Assembly (NCBI GenBank): GCA_038145245.1
Contig: JAYQPI010000003.1
Coordinates: 1-63,628, forward strand
Direction: 5' to 3'
Source: Fontibacterium sp038145245
GTDB lineage: Bacteria > Pseudomonadota > Alphaproteobacteria > Pelagibacterales > Pelagibacteraceae
DNA: 63,628 nucleotides
Made by a program: the position numbers and the translations under genes. The notes below the pieces were generated by a model. The model had not been told where the DNA came from. It saw only the letters and a program-made list of their open reading frames with translations, and made no database searches. The stretch's first letter is position 1. Every line of letters begins with the position of its first letter. Positions 34,456-43,605 of the stretch are shown here, in pieces.

Positions 34456-35745
34456 TTAATAACGATATGTATCTGGTTTAAAAGGTCCTTTTTCAGATAC
34501 GCTAATATAATCAGCTTGCTCTTTTGTTAATTTAGTAAGCTTAGCACCCACTTTAGCGAGATGTAACGTAGCAACTTTTTCATCTAAATGTTTAGGTAAA
34601 ACATAGACTTTATTTTGATATTTTCCATGATTATTCCATAATTCAATCTGCGCAATAACCTGATTTGTAAATGAGGCACTCATAACAAAACTAGGATGTC
34701 CTGTCGCACAACCAAGGTTTACTAGTCTTCCTTCGGCTAATAAAATAATTCTTTTTTTATCTGGGAATTCAATTTCATGAACTTGTGGCTTTACCTCATT
34801 CCATCTATAATTTTTTAATGCACTTACTTGAATCTCATTATCAAAATGTCCAATATTACAAAGAATTGATCTATCTTTCATCTTTCTCATATGTTCGATT
34901 GTAACAATATCTTTATTGCCGGTAGCTGTTACAACAATATCGGCTGTTGAGATAGCTTCATCCATTAGTACAACTTGATAACCTTCCATTGCTGCTTGTA
35001 ATGCACAAATAGGATCTGCCTCGGTAACTAAAACTCTTGCGCCACTTTGTCTAAGAGATGCTGCACTTCCTTTGCCAACATCTCCAAATCCTGCGACTAT
35101 AGCAATCTTTCCTGACATCATAACGTCTGTTGCTCTTCTGATTGAGTCGACTAAACTCTCTCTGCAACCATAAAGATTGTCAAATTTAGATTTGGTTACT
35201 GAGTCATTTACATTAATTGCTGGGATTAATAATTTAGCTTCTTTTTCTAATTTTTTTAACGCTTTAACTCCAGTAGTTGTTTCTTCAGAAACCCCCCTAA
35301 TATTTTTTAATAAATCTTTATATTTGCTATGCATTAACATTGTTAAGTCTCCGCCATCATCTAATAAAAGATTTGGCTTCCAATCTTTCTTTCCATTGAT
35401 AGTTTGCTCGATGCACCACCAATACTCCTCTTCAGTTTCACCTTTCCATGCAAATACTGGTATCCCTTTTGCAGCAATTGCAGCTGCGGCATGATCTTGT
35501 GTTGAAAATATATTGCAAGAGGACCATCTCACCTCCGCTCCAAGAGCTACTAATGTTTCTATCAAAACTGCAGTTTGAATTGTCATATGAAGACATCCAA
35601 TTATTTTTGCATCTTTTAAGGGCTTGGCAGATTGATACTCGCTTCGGATTGCCATTAAACCGGGCATTTCAGTTTCTGCTAAGGAAATTTCCTTATTACC
35701 AAATTCTGCTAGTTTCAAATCTTTTACTTTAAAATCTTGTGTCAT
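34456..35745 (-). CDS. ahcY: adenosylhomocysteinase
   Basis: A 429-residue NAD enzyme splitting S-adenosylhomocysteine into adenosine and homocysteine, which keeps methylation going. ADIVVTATGNKDI, AGFGDVGKGSAASLR (NAD loop), CNIGHFDNEI and the C-terminal PFKPDTYRY are all present. It carries no long insertion. It sits between chvG and tsaE. Confidence 0.97.
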   Translation of the reverse strand: MTQDFKVKDLKLAEFGNKEISLAETEMPGLMAIRSEYQSAKPLKDAKIIGCLHMTIQTAVLIETLVALGAEVRWSSCNIFSTQDHAAAAIAAKGIPVFAWKGETEEEYWWCIEQTINGKKDWKPNLLLDDGGDLTMLMHSKYKDLLKNIRGVSEETTTGVKALKKLEKEAKLLIPAINVNDSVTKSKFDNLYGCRESLVDSIRRATDVMMSGKIAIVAGFGDVGKGSAASLRQSGARVLVTEADPICALQAAMEGYQVVLMDEAISTADIVVTATGNKDIVTIEHMRKMKDRSILCNIGHFDNEIQVSALKNYRWNEVKPQVHEIEFPDKKRIILLAEGRLVNLGCATGHPSFVMSASFTNQVIAQIELWNNHGKYQNKVYVLPKHLDEKVATLHLAKVGAKLTKLTKEQADYISVSEKGPFKPDTYRY

Positions 35746-35798
35746 TTGAAAAGTTAATTAACAGTAAAACTTAGGTATATCAAATTTATTTATAATCT

Positions 35799-37334
35799 TT
35801 AATCTACTATTGGCAGATCAATCTCGACCACTGCCCCTCTTTTTTTTTCATCTTTTAAATTATAAGCTTTAATATAACCTTTGTGAGACTCAACTATGTT
35901 CTTAACTATGTTTAATCCTAACCCAGAGTGTAAACCAAACATTTCCTTTGGTCTGTTACTGTAAAATCTCTCAAATACTTTTCCAATATTACTTTCATTA
36001 AATCCTGGACCTTCATCAATAATAATTATTTTTGCATAGTTATTAACTCTTTCAATCTTTATTTTTAGAATGCTTTTTTTAGGACTAAAAGAAACAGAAT
36101 TCTCTAATATATTAGAAATAACTTGCTCAATTCTACTTTCAAAACCAATAATAAAAGTTTTTTTATTTATCAAATCATCAATTTCTATCGATATATTCTT
36201 TTTTAAATTATTAATAACTTGCTGATATTCATTTGCAACTTTTCTAATTAGTTTAATCAAATCAAATTTAGTTAATTTTAATTTTGCTTCTGACGCTTCG
36301 CCTTTAAGCATATTAGAATAATCTGTTATTAATCTTTCAATTCTTACAACATCATCATTTAAAATTCCGAGTAATCTAATTTTTTTTTCTGAGTCTTTTG
36401 CATTAGGTAATAATTCCGACGCAGCCTTCAATGATGCTAAAGGATTCCTAATTTCATGAGTAAGATCAGATGCAAATCTTTCTGCAAACTCAATTCGTTT
36501 GTATAAATTATCTGTCATACCTGAAAGAGATCTTGATAAATTACCAATTTCATCTGGCCTTGAATTAATTCTGTTAATGATTTTATTATCAGGATGATCA
36601 GAACTTGCTGAAGACGCATAACGCCCTAAAATTCTTATTGGTTTAATAATATTTGCATTTAAAAATATTGAAAAAATTAATATAATCACCGCAACACTTA
36701 ATGCAGTTCTAATAACAAAGTTTTTTCTTTCGATAACAGCATTTTCAATGTCATTTGCTACTTCTTTTATGACAATAAAACCTTTATTTTCGTTATTTAT
36801 ATTTAATGAAGACATGCTAACCACAAAAAAATTTTTTTTAATTTTTCTTGAAAAAGTTAAGACCTTATTGGATCCCAATATATTTAAATTTTCATTTATA
36901 ATTTTATTAATTAATTTTTCTTCTTGTCGAGTAGTAAGATCAGGTGTGTCAGGTATATTATCTGTTTGTAATTTTTTTTCTTCGACATCAGGTATTTTAT
37001 AAAGTGGCCTAGTATTAATATCTAAAGAGCGAATATCAGCTAAAATTTCTTTTTTTAGATCATAAATCCTAATTTGATCGATATTAGGTAATAAATATTT
37101 ATAATTTGCTAAAAAACTTTTAAGAGTATCTTTTTTGTAAGAAATACGCTGTAGCTCCATGTTTAAGGAGATATTTTTAATAAGTTTAGAATGCTCTTTT
37201 TTTTTGTTGCCTACAAGTTCAGGTTCGATCGATTCAAGATACGAATAAGTTGCTAAAACTAAAATTGAAAAGAAAAATAAATTAATTAATAAAAATCTTG
37301 CTAATAAAGATTTAAAATTAATAGAAAACTTCAT
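35799..37334 (-). CDS. chvG: sensor histidine kinase ChvG (ExoS) type
   Basis: A 511-residue membrane kinase. TM1 (about 14-34), a periplasmic domain (about 35-210), TM2 (about 208-228) and HAMP are followed by the H-box DLTHEIRNPLASLKAASELL (about 291-310), N-box NILENSVSF and ATP lid DEGPGFNES, HSGLGLNIV. It pairs with the ChvI regulator 5 bases upstream. In rhizobia ChvG responds to acidity and envelope stress, with ExoR as periplasmic inhibitor; no exoR is seen here. Confidence 0.9.
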   Translation of the reverse strand: MKFSINFKSLLARFLLINLFFFSILVLATYSYLESIEPELVGNKKKEHSKLIKNISLNMELQRISYKKDTLKSFLANYKYLLPNIDQIRIYDLKKEILADIRSLDINTRPLYKIPDVEEKKLQTDNIPDTPDLTTRQEEKLINKIINENLNILGSNKVLTFSRKIKKNFFVVSMSSLNINNENKGFIVIKEVANDIENAVIERKNFVIRTALSVAVIILIFSIFLNANIIKPIRILGRYASSASSDHPDNKIINRINSRPDEIGNLSRSLSGMTDNLYKRIEFAERFASDLTHEIRNPLASLKAASELLPNAKDSEKKIRLLGILNDDVVRIERLITDYSNMLKGEASEAKLKLTKFDLIKLIRKVANEYQQVINNLKKNISIEIDDLINKKTFIIGFESRIEQVISNILENSVSFSPKKSILKIKIERVNNYAKIIIIDEGPGFNESNIGKVFERFYSNRPKEMFGLHSGLGLNIVKNIVESHKGYIKAYNLKDEKKRGAVVEIDLPIVD

Positions 37335-37339
37335 TCTAT

Positions 37340-38041
37340 TTAACTAACATTCCAGCGGTAACCACTTCCGTATCTTGTCTCAATAGCTGAAAATTTTGGA
37401 TCAATCTTTTTAAATTTTTTTCTTATTCGTTTAACATGACTATCTATAGTCCTATCTTCAATGTCATTATCTTGCTTATAAGCAATATTCATTAAGTATG
37501 CTCTTTCCTTAACAACTCCGGGTCTTTTTGCTAATTCATATATAATCTTAAATTCAGTTGTAGTTAATTTATCTGGTAAAGTCTTTCCTCCCCACTCACA
37601 TTCTAATTGTTCAGAGTCTAAAGTTAATCTTCCAACTGTTAAAATATTTTTTGGTTTAGAATCCGTTTTTGGTTCAAGTTTTCTAAATTGAACTCGAATT
37701 CTTTCTATTAATACCTTAATAGAAAAGCCTCCAGATTTTTTAACATAATCATCTGCGCCAAGTTTTAGTCCTAATAATTCATCTACCTCATCATCCTTAG
37801 AGGTTAATAAAATTACAGGTATAGATGATTTTTTTCTTAATTTTTCTAATAATTCTTCCCCATTCATTTTGGGCATTTTTAAATCTATAACTGCAAGATC
37901 TGGAGGGTTACGAGTCATACCAATATATGCACTTTCTCCGTCAAGATAAGTTTGAACTTTAAATCCCTCATTCTCAAGGGCCATTGATACGCTTGTTAAA
38001 ATATTTCTATCATCATCGACAAGAGCGATTGTTTTATTCAT
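37340..38041 (-). CDS. chvI: response regulator ChvI type
   Basis: A 233-residue OmpR-family regulator. The receiver domain has ALVDDDRN, the phosphorylation aspartate in AVIDLKMPKMNG, TSKDD and KLGADDYVKK, and the winged helix ends in RTIDSHVKRIRKKF and RYGSGYRWN. It starts a long same-strand run: chvI-chvG-ahcY-tsaE-amgK-lysK-pyrD. Confidence 0.93.
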   Translation of the reverse strand: MNKTIALVDDDRNILTSVSMALENEGFKVQTYLDGESAYIGMTRNPPDLAVIDLKMPKMNGEELLEKLRKKSSIPVILLTSKDDEVDELLGLKLGADDYVKKSGGFSIKVLIERIRVQFRKLEPKTDSKPKNILTVGRLTLDSEQLECEWGGKTLPDKLTTTEFKIIYELAKRPGVVKERAYLMNIAYKQDNDIEDRTIDSHVKRIRKKFKKIDPKFSAIETRYGSGYRWNVS

Positions 38042-38080
38042 ATAAATTATTTTATAATAATATTCGTATAATCAAAAGTT

Positions 38081-40876
38081 TTAATGCGCTGTAGTCCAAT
38101 TTAACCCTTCTTTTATATCTACGCTTAATGGAATGGAAAATTTGTAGTCCGGTTCCGAAGCTTTTGACATTATTTCGACAATATCAGTTTTTGATTTTTT
38201 AATATTATCAGCCGAAGATTCGAATACTAACTCATCATGAATCTGCAAAAGCATTTTACATTTTAAATTTTGATCTTGAATTTTTTGATCTATCTTTATC
38301 ATTGCAAATCTTAAAAGATCTGCTGCCGTTCCTTGTATTGGAGCATTAATAGATGCTCTTTCTTGAAAAGTTCTTAAAGTATGGTTTTTGTCATTAATAT
38401 TTGGAAAGTTACACTTTCTACCAAATATTGTTTTTACATAACCATATTTTCTGCAACTTTTTAATGTTTCGTTCATATAATCTTTAATTTCTGGAAATTT
38501 CTTAAAATAAGATTTTAAAAAAGATTCAGCTTCAGTATTAGAAACTGAGATTTGTTTAGCTAGACCATATGATGAGATTCCATAAATAATTCCAAAATTT
38601 ATTGCCTTTGCTTTTCTTCTCATCTCCTCATTAATTTCATTTTGATTTACTTCAAAGATTTGAGCTGCGGTAATGTTGTGAATATCTTCAGAGTTTAAAA
38701 AACCCTTCTTAAGCTCTTTAACATCAGCGATGTGTGCAAGTATTCTCATTTCAATTTGACTATAATCTGCTGAAATTAAAAAATTACTTTTCTCTGCTAT
38801 AAATGCAGAACGTATTTCTTTCCCTTCCACAGATTTAATTGGGATGTTTTGAATATTAGGATCGCTAGATGCAAGTCTACCTGTATTGGTGGCGGCTAGT
38901 AAAAAAGATGTATGAATTCTTTTAGTTTTTGGATCAATAAATTCTTGCAAACTGTCAGTATAGGTATTTTTTAATTTAGATTTTTGTCTCCAATCTAAAA
39001 TGAGTTTTGGCAAATCATGCCCTTGGAAAGCTAAATCCTCTAAAATATTAACATTTGTAGCATAATTGCCTTTTTTTGTTTTCTTAGTGCCAATAATTTT
39101 TAGTTTTTTATAAAGAATATCACCAAGTTGTTTTGTAGAAGCAATATTAAACTCTTCACCTGCAAGTTCATAAATTTTTTTTTCTAAAACTTTTAAATCT
39201 TTTTCAAATTTAAATGATAAATTTTTTAAAATTTTTTCGTCAATTTTAATTCCGTTTTCCTCCATCTGTGATAAAACTTCAACCATTGGCTTTTCGAGTT
39301 CTTCATAGACTTTCAACACTTCTTCTTTAAAGATTCTATTATTAAAAAAATTATACAATCTTAAGGTAATATCAGCATCTTCAGCTGCATATTCTGTTGC
39401 CTTATCAATATGAACTTTATCAAAAGTAACTTGTGATTTTCCAATGCCAGCAACATCTTTGAATGAAATGGTTTTATGATTTAGATGAATTTCAGAAAGT
39501 AAATCCATTCCATGACGATTTATTCCAGCATCCAAAACATAAGACATTAACATAGTATCTTCTATTGAATTTAGATGAATTCCGTATTTTTTTAATATTC
39601 GAAAATCATACTTAATATTATGTCCAATTATTTTTATACTTTTGTCCTCAAGGAAAGGCTTAATCTTTTTAATAACAACATCAGTATCAAGCTGAGATTT
39701 AATTTGTTTATCCTCTTTATTAGAATGATTTAAAGGCAAATAATATGCATCACCTTCTTTTACGCATAAAGAAATACCCACTAGATCGGCCTGTTTAATA
39801 TTTAAAGAATTTGTCTCAACATCAACAACAACTATCCCTTTTTTATCAGCTTCTTCTAAAATTTTTTCTAGTTCGGATAATTTAAATACTGTTTTATAAT
39901 TTTCTCTAGAAACTTTTGCGCTTGAAGAAGTGCTGTTTATTGTTTTCTCTAAAATAATTTCCTTTTTATCAGTTTGTCCTCCATAGGCCTTTTCAATTCT
40001 TTCTAAAAGTCTCGTAAATTCCATTTTTTTTAAAAATGAAATAATTTTTTCTTTATCTAAATCTTTAACTATAAAATCTTCAATTTTCTCAACTATAGGA
40101 ACATCATCTTTTAGGGTTACTAATTTTTTACTAATAAGCGCATTCTCTTTATTGTCAAAAATTGTTTGTCTTCGTTTTGGCTGTTTAATTTTATCTATAT
40201 TCTTTAATAAATTTTCTACTGAACCAAATTCATTAATTAATTCTGCGGCAGTTTTAACTCCTATACTTGGAACTCCAGGTATATTATCTGAACTATCTCC
40301 CGCTAATGCTTGTACTTCAATAACTTTATCTGGTGTCACACCAAATTTTTCTTTAACCTCTTCAATGCCTATATTCTTATTTTTCATTGAGTCAAAAAGA
40401 GATGTTTGATCATCAATTAATTGCATTAAATCTTTGTCGGACGAAATAATCTTTACTCTTATGTTTTTTTTTAAAGCTTGTTTTTTATATGTAGCAATCA
40501 AATCATCAGCTTCATAATTTTCCATTTCTATACTAGGTAAATTAAAAGCTTTTACAGCTTCACGTATAAAACTAAATTGTGGAATTAAATCTTCTGGAGT
40601 TTCGGTTCTGTTAGCTTTGTATTCGGAGTAAATATTATTTCTAAAATTTTTTCTAGCACTATCAAATATTACAGCTATATGGGTTGGTTTTTCATAAGAG
40701 TCTTTTGATTTTGCATCTTCTAAGAATTTATAAAGCATATTACAAAATCCACTGACAGCTCCTACTGGCATTCCATCGCTTTTTCTTGTGAGTGGCGGAA
40801 GAGCATAAAAGGCTCTAAAAATATAACCAGAGCCATCAATTAGATAAATAAGTTCTGTTTTTTTAGAATTGGTCAT
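38081..40876 (-). CDS. polA: DNA polymerase I
   Basis: A 931-residue repair and replication polymerase. The 5'-3' exonuclease fills about 1-300 (IDGSGYIFRAFYALPPLTR, EADDLIATY, SSDKDLMQL). The 3'-5' proofreading domain appears active, with VVDVETNSL (exo I), GHNIKYDFR (exo II) and YAAEDADITL (exo III). Polymerase motifs are DYSQIEMRILAH (A), RRKAKAINFGIIYG (B) and QIHDELVFE (C). Many alphaproteobacterial PolA proteins are of this full three-domain type. Confidence 0.97.
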   Translation of the reverse strand: MTNSKKTELIYLIDGSGYIFRAFYALPPLTRKSDGMPVGAVSGFCNMLYKFLEDAKSKDSYEKPTHIAVIFDSARKNFRNNIYSEYKANRTETPEDLIPQFSFIREAVKAFNLPSIEMENYEADDLIATYKKQALKKNIRVKIISSDKDLMQLIDDQTSLFDSMKNKNIGIEEVKEKFGVTPDKVIEVQALAGDSSDNIPGVPSIGVKTAAELINEFGSVENLLKNIDKIKQPKRRQTIFDNKENALISKKLVTLKDDVPIVEKIEDFIVKDLDKEKIISFLKKMEFTRLLERIEKAYGGQTDKKEIILEKTINSTSSSAKVSRENYKTVFKLSELEKILEEADKKGIVVVDVETNSLNIKQADLVGISLCVKEGDAYYLPLNHSNKEDKQIKSQLDTDVVIKKIKPFLEDKSIKIIGHNIKYDFRILKKYGIHLNSIEDTMLMSYVLDAGINRHGMDLLSEIHLNHKTISFKDVAGIGKSQVTFDKVHIDKATEYAAEDADITLRLYNFFNNRIFKEEVLKVYEELEKPMVEVLSQMEENGIKIDEKILKNLSFKFEKDLKVLEKKIYELAGEEFNIASTKQLGDILYKKLKIIGTKKTKKGNYATNVNILEDLAFQGHDLPKLILDWRQKSKLKNTYTDSLQEFIDPKTKRIHTSFLLAATNTGRLASSDPNIQNIPIKSVEGKEIRSAFIAEKSNFLISADYSQIEMRILAHIADVKELKKGFLNSEDIHNITAAQIFEVNQNEINEEMRRKAKAINFGIIYGISSYGLAKQISVSNTEAESFLKSYFKKFPEIKDYMNETLKSCRKYGYVKTIFGRKCNFPNINDKNHTLRTFQERASINAPIQGTAADLLRFAMIKIDQKIQDQNLKCKMLLQIHDELVFESSADNIKKSKTDIVEIMSKASEPDYKFSIPLSVDIKEGLNWTTAH

Positions 40877-40924
40877 TAAATAAATATTATCTTATAAATA
40901 CAAAAATTATATTACATAATATTA

Positions 40925-41857
40925 ATGGAAAACTTTTTAGCACTAGAAATTAATAACCTTTCAAAAGAATTTAGAACAAAAAAAAATACAATCCACGCTT
41001 TAAAAAACATTAGTTTAAATGTTAATAAAGGAGAAATATTTGGTTTGTTAGGTCCAAACGGTGCTGGCAAATCTACATTTATAAATATTCTTGCAGGTAC
41101 AGTTATAAAATCATCTGGCTCAGTAAAGGTATGGAACTTCGATTTAGATAAAAATTCTAGAGAAATAAGAAGCTCTATAGGAATAGTTCCTCAAGAAACA
41201 AATCTTGATCCGTTTTTTTCTCCAAGAAAGTTGCTAGAGATCCAAGCTGGCATGTATGGAATAAGAAAAAATGAAAGGATCACTGATAAAATTTTAGAAA
41301 TTACTATGCTTAAAGATAAAGCAAATTCTTATGCGCGAAGTTTGTCTGGAGGAATGAAAAGACGATTATTAGTTGCAAAAGCACTCGTTCATCAACCTCC
41401 CATTTTAATTCTGGACGAACCAACAGCCGGGGTTGATGTAGATCTTAGACAACAACTTTTAGAAAATATTCAACAGCTTAATAAACAAGGAGTGACAATT
41501 ATTTTAACAACTCACTATCTTCAGGAAGCTCAACAATTATGTGATCGAATTGCAATTATAAATCACGGTCAATTAATAGCATTAGATAAAACTGAAAATT
41601 TATTAAATAATATTTTAACCAAAAAAATTATTTTTAAATTAAAAATACCTAAAAATATTGGCGAAAAACTTAAGTCCGGTCTTACAATTAATTATCCAAA
41701 ACCTGATCTTATTAGTGTTATCTATAATAAAAATGAGAATAAAATTGAAGAAATCATATCGGAAGTTAAAGAAAAAAATATTGAAATTTTAGATATTTTA
41801 ACAGAAGATGCGGACTTAGAGGATGTTTTTTTAAAATTAACAAAAAAAAATGTTTAA
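40925..41857 (+). CDS. ABC transporter ATPase (YadG/CcmA type), no permease adjacent
   Basis: A 310-residue ATP-binding subunit with Walker A GPNGAGKST (about 42-50), signature LSGGMKRRLLVAKALVH (about 140-156), Walker B ILILDEPTAGVDVDLRQQL and TTHYLQEAQQLCDRIAI. It belongs to the ABC-2 type as E. coli YadG, with an extra C-terminal domain of about 75 residues. The membrane partner that normally follows is missing; instead the gene overlaps bioY by 8 bases. Confidence 0.92.
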   Translation: MENFLALEINNLSKEFRTKKNTIHALKNISLNVNKGEIFGLLGPNGAGKSTFINILAGTVIKSSGSVKVWNFDLDKNSREIRSSIGIVPQETNLDPFFSPRKLLEIQAGMYGIRKNERITDKILEITMLKDKANSYARSLSGGMKRRLLVAKALVHQPPILILDEPTAGVDVDLRQQLLENIQQLNKQGVTIILTTHYLQEAQQLCDRIAIINHGQLIALDKTENLLNNILTKKIIFKLKIPKNIGEKLKSGLTINYPKPDLISVIYNKNENKIEEIISEVKEKNIEILDILTEDADLEDVFLKLTKKNV

Positions 41858-42422
41858 TAACAAAATTCAAAATAAAAAACTTTTTTTATTAAAAGAAATT
41901 ATGTGGTTACTACCCATAATCATTTTTGCAACTTTTATAATTACTTTATCTGCAAAGACTAAAGTTCCATTTTATCCAGTGCCAATGACAATGCAAACAT
42001 TTGTAATTATGGCAATTGGAGTTTTTTTTGGAAAAAGAACAGGTCTTTTAATACTATTAACTTATTTTTTAGAGGGACTATTTGGCCTACCAGTATTTGC
42101 TGGCACACCTGAAAAAGGAATTGGACTAGCTTATATACTTGGGCCAACTTGCGGATACATAATGGGATATTTTATTACTGTATATCTGTCTGGAAATATT
42201 AAATATGAAGATAAAATTATAACAAGAATTACAAAACTAATAATTGCAATTATTCCAACATATTTATTAGGAGTTATTTGGCTTGGCATAATATTTGGAT
42301 GGAATTTTTCAATCATAAAACTAGGAGTTACTCCTTTTATATTTGCTGAGTTATTTAAAATAACTTTGCTTGCATTATTAATCCCAAAGATTCTTAAATT
42401 AAAAAAATTTATTAAATCTTAA
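41850..42422 (+). CDS. bioY: biotin transporter substrate-binding protein BioY
   Basis: A 190-residue ECF-type S component with six helices. KTKVPFYPVPMTMQTFVIMAIG (quoted in part: PFYPVPMTMQTFVI), GVFFGKRTGLL, GLPVFAG and LGPTCGYIMGYF are BioY signatures. It binds biotin and, with or without EcfA/EcfT, carries it in. No bioM or bioN is adjacent. Biotin uptake fits the biotin need of the AccA-containing carboxylase. Confidence 0.94.
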   Translation: MFNNKIQNKKLFLLKEIMWLLPIIIFATFIITLSAKTKVPFYPVPMTMQTFVIMAIGVFFGKRTGLLILLTYFLEGLFGLPVFAGTPEKGIGLAYILGPTCGYIMGYFITVYLSGNIKYEDKIITRITKLIIAIIPTYLLGVIWLGIIFGWNFSIIKLGVTPFIFAELFKITLLALLIPKILKLKKFIKS

Positions 42423-42443
42423 ATTCTTAATAATTAATTATTA

Positions 42444-42869
42444 ATGTTCAAAAACCTTTTAGGTTCTTGGTATCTAAAAAAAAAAATATCAAATGGTTTT
42501 TTAGGTGAAGGCTTGATGTCTTTAAGATCTAAAAAATTAAACAACTTTTATTACGAAGAAAAAAGTTTAATTCATAAAAAAGGTAATGAAAATATAATAT
42601 CTGGATATCAAAAGTTTGATATAGTTGAAAATAATAACTTTATAAAATTTTATTTCTTATTAGGAGATAAAAAGAATAAAATTTATCAAAAATTTAATAA
42701 AAATTTTAAAGATAATCTCGTTTCTAGGTATTTTTGCAAAAAAGATATCTACAAAACGTACTTAAGAATAATAAATAATAATTTATTTAAAATAGATCAT
42801 TTAATTATAGGACCAAACAAAAGAATATTAATACAGAACACTTATTTTAGGTCTTGTAAGAATAATTAA
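42444..42869 (+). CDS. DUF6314 family protein
   Basis: A 141-residue soluble protein, basic, probably a beta-barrel. LLGSWYLKKKISNGFLGEG at the start, FYYEEKSLI in the second strand pair and RYFCKKDIYKTYLRI later fit DUF6314, whose members have LxGxWxLxRxI and YxExG. The function is unknown. It is 21 bases after bioY and touches the regA stop with no gap. Confidence 0.65.
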   Translation: MFKNLLGSWYLKKKISNGFLGEGLMSLRSKKLNNFYYEEKSLIHKKGNENIISGYQKFDIVENNNFIKFYFLLGDKKNKIYQKFNKNFKDNLVSRYFCKKDIYKTYLRIINNNLFKIDHLIIGPNKRILIQNTYFRSCKNN

Positions 42870-43436
42870 TTATTTTGGAGATCTTTTTGAAAGAATTCTT
42901 TGAAGAGTTCTTCTATGCATTTTAAGTCTTCTAGCCGTCTCAGAAACGTTTCGATCGCATAATTCAAACACCCTCTGAATATGTTCCCATTTTACCCTAT
43001 CAGCAGACATTGGATTTTCTGGAGGAGTTGCCTTTTTATCTTTATCTGCCAATAAAGCGGCCTCTAAATCTTCAGCATCAGCAGGCTTTGCAAGGTAGTC
43101 TATAGCTCCCGACTTTACTGCAGCTACAGCTGTGGGAATGTTTCCATAGCCTGTTAAAACTATAATTCTACTATCAGTTCTTACCTTATGGATCTCTTTC
43201 ACAACATCAAGACCGCTTCCATCGTTTAATCTAAGATCAATGATAGCAAAAGTCGGAGGTGAGGCTATAACTTTTTGGTTCGCCTCAGCAACACTAGAAG
43301 CTGAAACAACAGAAAAACCTTTATTTTCCATAGCTTTTGAAAGCCTATTTCGAAACGGATCATCATCGTCCACTATAAGCAAAGATTTGTTCTCAAACTG
43401 ATCTAGATTCGCTTTTGAGGTTAAGCTTTTATTCAT
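42870..43436 (-). CDS. regA: redox response regulator RegA (PrrA/ActR)
   Basis: A 188-residue regulator. The receiver has IVDDDDPFRNRL, the phosphorylation aspartate in AIIDLRLNDGSG and VLTGYGNIPTAVAAVKSGA. A short linker with PPENPMSADRVKWEHIQRV leads to the Fis-like helix-turn-helix NVSETARRLKMHRRTLQRIL. It controls respiration, nitrogen and carbon genes in relatives according to quinone redox state. Its sensor regB lies 4.3 kb away on the same strand, beyond a polyamine operon. Confidence 0.95.
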   Translation of the reverse strand: MNKSLTSKANLDQFENKSLLIVDDDDPFRNRLSKAMENKGFSVVSASSVAEANQKVIASPPTFAIIDLRLNDGSGLDVVKEIHKVRTDSRIIVLTGYGNIPTAVAAVKSGAIDYLAKPADAEDLEAALLADKDKKATPPENPMSADRVKWEHIQRVFELCDRNVSETARRLKMHRRTLQRILSKRSPK

Positions 43437-43451
43437 CGGTATCCGATTATA

Positions 43452-43491
43452 GTCCTTCCAGAACCCAATCTCAAGCTAAGGACACAGTGTG
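43452..43491. promoter_or_regulatory. GC-richer inverted-repeat block upstream of regA
   Basis: GTCCTT (43452-43457) pairs with AAGGAC (43478-43483) over a 20-base loop and runs into CACAGTGTG (43483-43491), an inverted repeat around one central base. The block is noticeably less AT-rich than its surroundings and begins 15 bases from the regA start. It may be an operator or leader structure for regA, or for the divergent polyamine operon starting at 43606. Confidence 0.3.
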
Positions 43492-43605
43492 GAAAAAAAA
43501 TTTCTTACCTAAAATAAATACTTTACAGAAATTAAAAATAGCTTTAATTGCCGACTCAATTGGTTAATTAATAATAATTTTTTTAACAAAAGGACATAAC
43601 AAGAA

